Below, one piece after another: positions 5,049 to 5,622 of a stretch of 5,622 nt of DNA. The position numbers and the translations under genes are program-made. Under the pieces are notes generated by a model. That model was given only the letters and a program-made list of their open reading frames with translations, was not told the DNA's origin and ran no database searches. Source of the DNA: Cenarchaeum sp. SB0662_bin_33 (GTDB lineage: Archaea; Thermoproteota; Nitrososphaeria; Nitrososphaerales; Nitrosopumilaceae); the NCBI GenBank assembly GCA_009840065.1, contig VXON01000155.1:1-5622 (forward strand). Reading direction: 5' to 3'. Within the stretch, counting starts at the first letter, position 1. Every line of letters starts with the position of its first letter.

Positions 5049-5622
5049 ATGGACATCAACGAGGCTGTGCAGGCACCATCATTCGGGCGCCATGAGTCGT
5101 TTCATCCAAGATATGGGTGGCTCAAGAAGGCGCATGACCAAGTATCCAAAAAAACAGATGTGTTCAGGGCAGATGATGCAACCGTCAGGTTTGGTGTGGG
5201 AAAAAACATGGTACGTGCCATACGATTCTGGTCGCTGGCATTCAAGATAACCAAGGAAGGGGCAAAGAGTGGTTTGATGATCACTGATTTAGGAGATCTG
5301 ATATTCAGGGATGGTACGGGTCTTGATCCATATCTGGAGAGACCAGAGACGCTATGGATACTTCACTGGCTGCTGCTCGCCCCACCATGTCGGGTTCCAA
5401 CATGGTGGCTTATAATAAACCAAATATCTGGAACGGTTGTTGGCACCAGAGACCTCCAGGATACCGTACAGGAGTTGGTAAAGAACAACCCCCAATGGAA
5501 TTCCCCTAGTCCTGCCTCAGTCAAGAGAGATATTGATGTATTTCTTCACACATATACATCAAAGAGGGACAGGCTAACTATAGAGGAGTATATAGACTGC
5601 CCTTTCCGGAACATGAACCTTA
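5049..5622 (+). CDS. DUF4007 family protein, 3'-truncated by the window end
   Basis: The first 191 residues are present and the frame is open to the edge, so the C-terminal part is missing. Matches to the DUF4007 pattern as I know it are FGRHESFHPRYGWL at 12-25, DDATVRFGVGKNMVRAIRFW at 42-61, LDPYLERPETLWILHWLL at 92-109, the Trp pair W119-W120, VKRDIDVFLHTY at 158-169 and IDCPFRNMNL at 182-191. No transmembrane segment or signal peptide is seen. The ATG directly follows the desulfurase TAG, and an ideal SD lies five bases upstream, so the two are co-transcribed and probably translationally coupled. DUF4007 genes are commonly found beside cysteine desulfurase and PAPS-reductase-like (DndC/SspD) genes in DNA phosphorothioation loci. 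From memory, the SspB nickase of Ssp systems is of this kind, but I cannot confirm that here. The likely role is in DNA sulfur modification or defence; the exact activity is unknown. Confidence 0.85.
   Translation, partial: MDINEAVQAPSFGRHESFHPRYGWLKKAHDQVSKKTDVFRADDATVRFGVGKNMVRAIRFWSLAFKITKEGAKSGLMITDLGDLIFRDGTGLDPYLERPETLWILHWLLLAPPCRVPTWWLIINQISGTVVGTRDLQDTVQELVKNNPQWNSPSPASVKRDIDVFLHTYTSKRDRLTIEEYIDCPFRNMNL

Noticed and set aside
4574..5059. 161-codon minus-strand ORF inside the cysteine desulfurase
   Set aside because: It is an antisense shadow of a fully conserved coding frame. Its Met/Ser/Ile-rich product mirrors the ATC/GAT codons of the sense strand.

Overview
The window looks archaeal, most likely from the Thaumarchaeota (Nitrososphaerota). 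It encodes an archaeal-type cofactor-independent phosphoglycerate mutase (ApgM). Four genes have AT-rich TATA-like boxes about 24-32 bases upstream of their start codons and no Shine-Dalgarno (SD) sequence, which suggests leaderless mRNAs. The one gene that clearly sits inside an operon has a perfect GGAGGTGA. Coding regions use ATA heavily for Ile. Their GC is about 42-50% in lines sampled by eye, while the gaps between genes are far more AT-rich. The phylum is an inference; no 16S rRNA or other marker gene is present.

Layout. Bases 1-443 hold no gene but contain three identical copies of a 27-bp direct repeat (26-52, 120-146, 151-177) and a 12-bp palindrome. An HNH endonuclease of a defence-island type follows on the minus strand (444-1493). 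Next is a 415-base, very AT-rich gap with two abutting palindromes. apgM (1909-3186, plus strand, GTG start) comes next and overlaps a convergent DUF309 gene (3167-3727, minus strand) by 20 bp. A 160-bp divergent promoter region with a 7-bp inverted repeat separates DUF309 from a NifS/IscS/DndA-class cysteine desulfurase (3888-5048). Its stop codon abuts the ATG of a DUF4007-family gene (5049 onward), which runs off the window end.

The most interesting part is the right edge. A cysteine desulfurase translationally coupled to a DUF4007 protein is the start of what looks like a DNA phosphorothioation or sulfur-modification defence operon (Dnd/Ssp-like). In such systems the desulfurase supplies sulfur, and PAPS-reductase-like and ATPase subunits complete the modification machinery. 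Those partners would lie downstream and cannot be seen here. The HNH nuclease about 2.4 kb away may belong to the same accessory region, although housekeeping-type apgM and DUF309 lie between them. The 27-bp repeats are unexplained.
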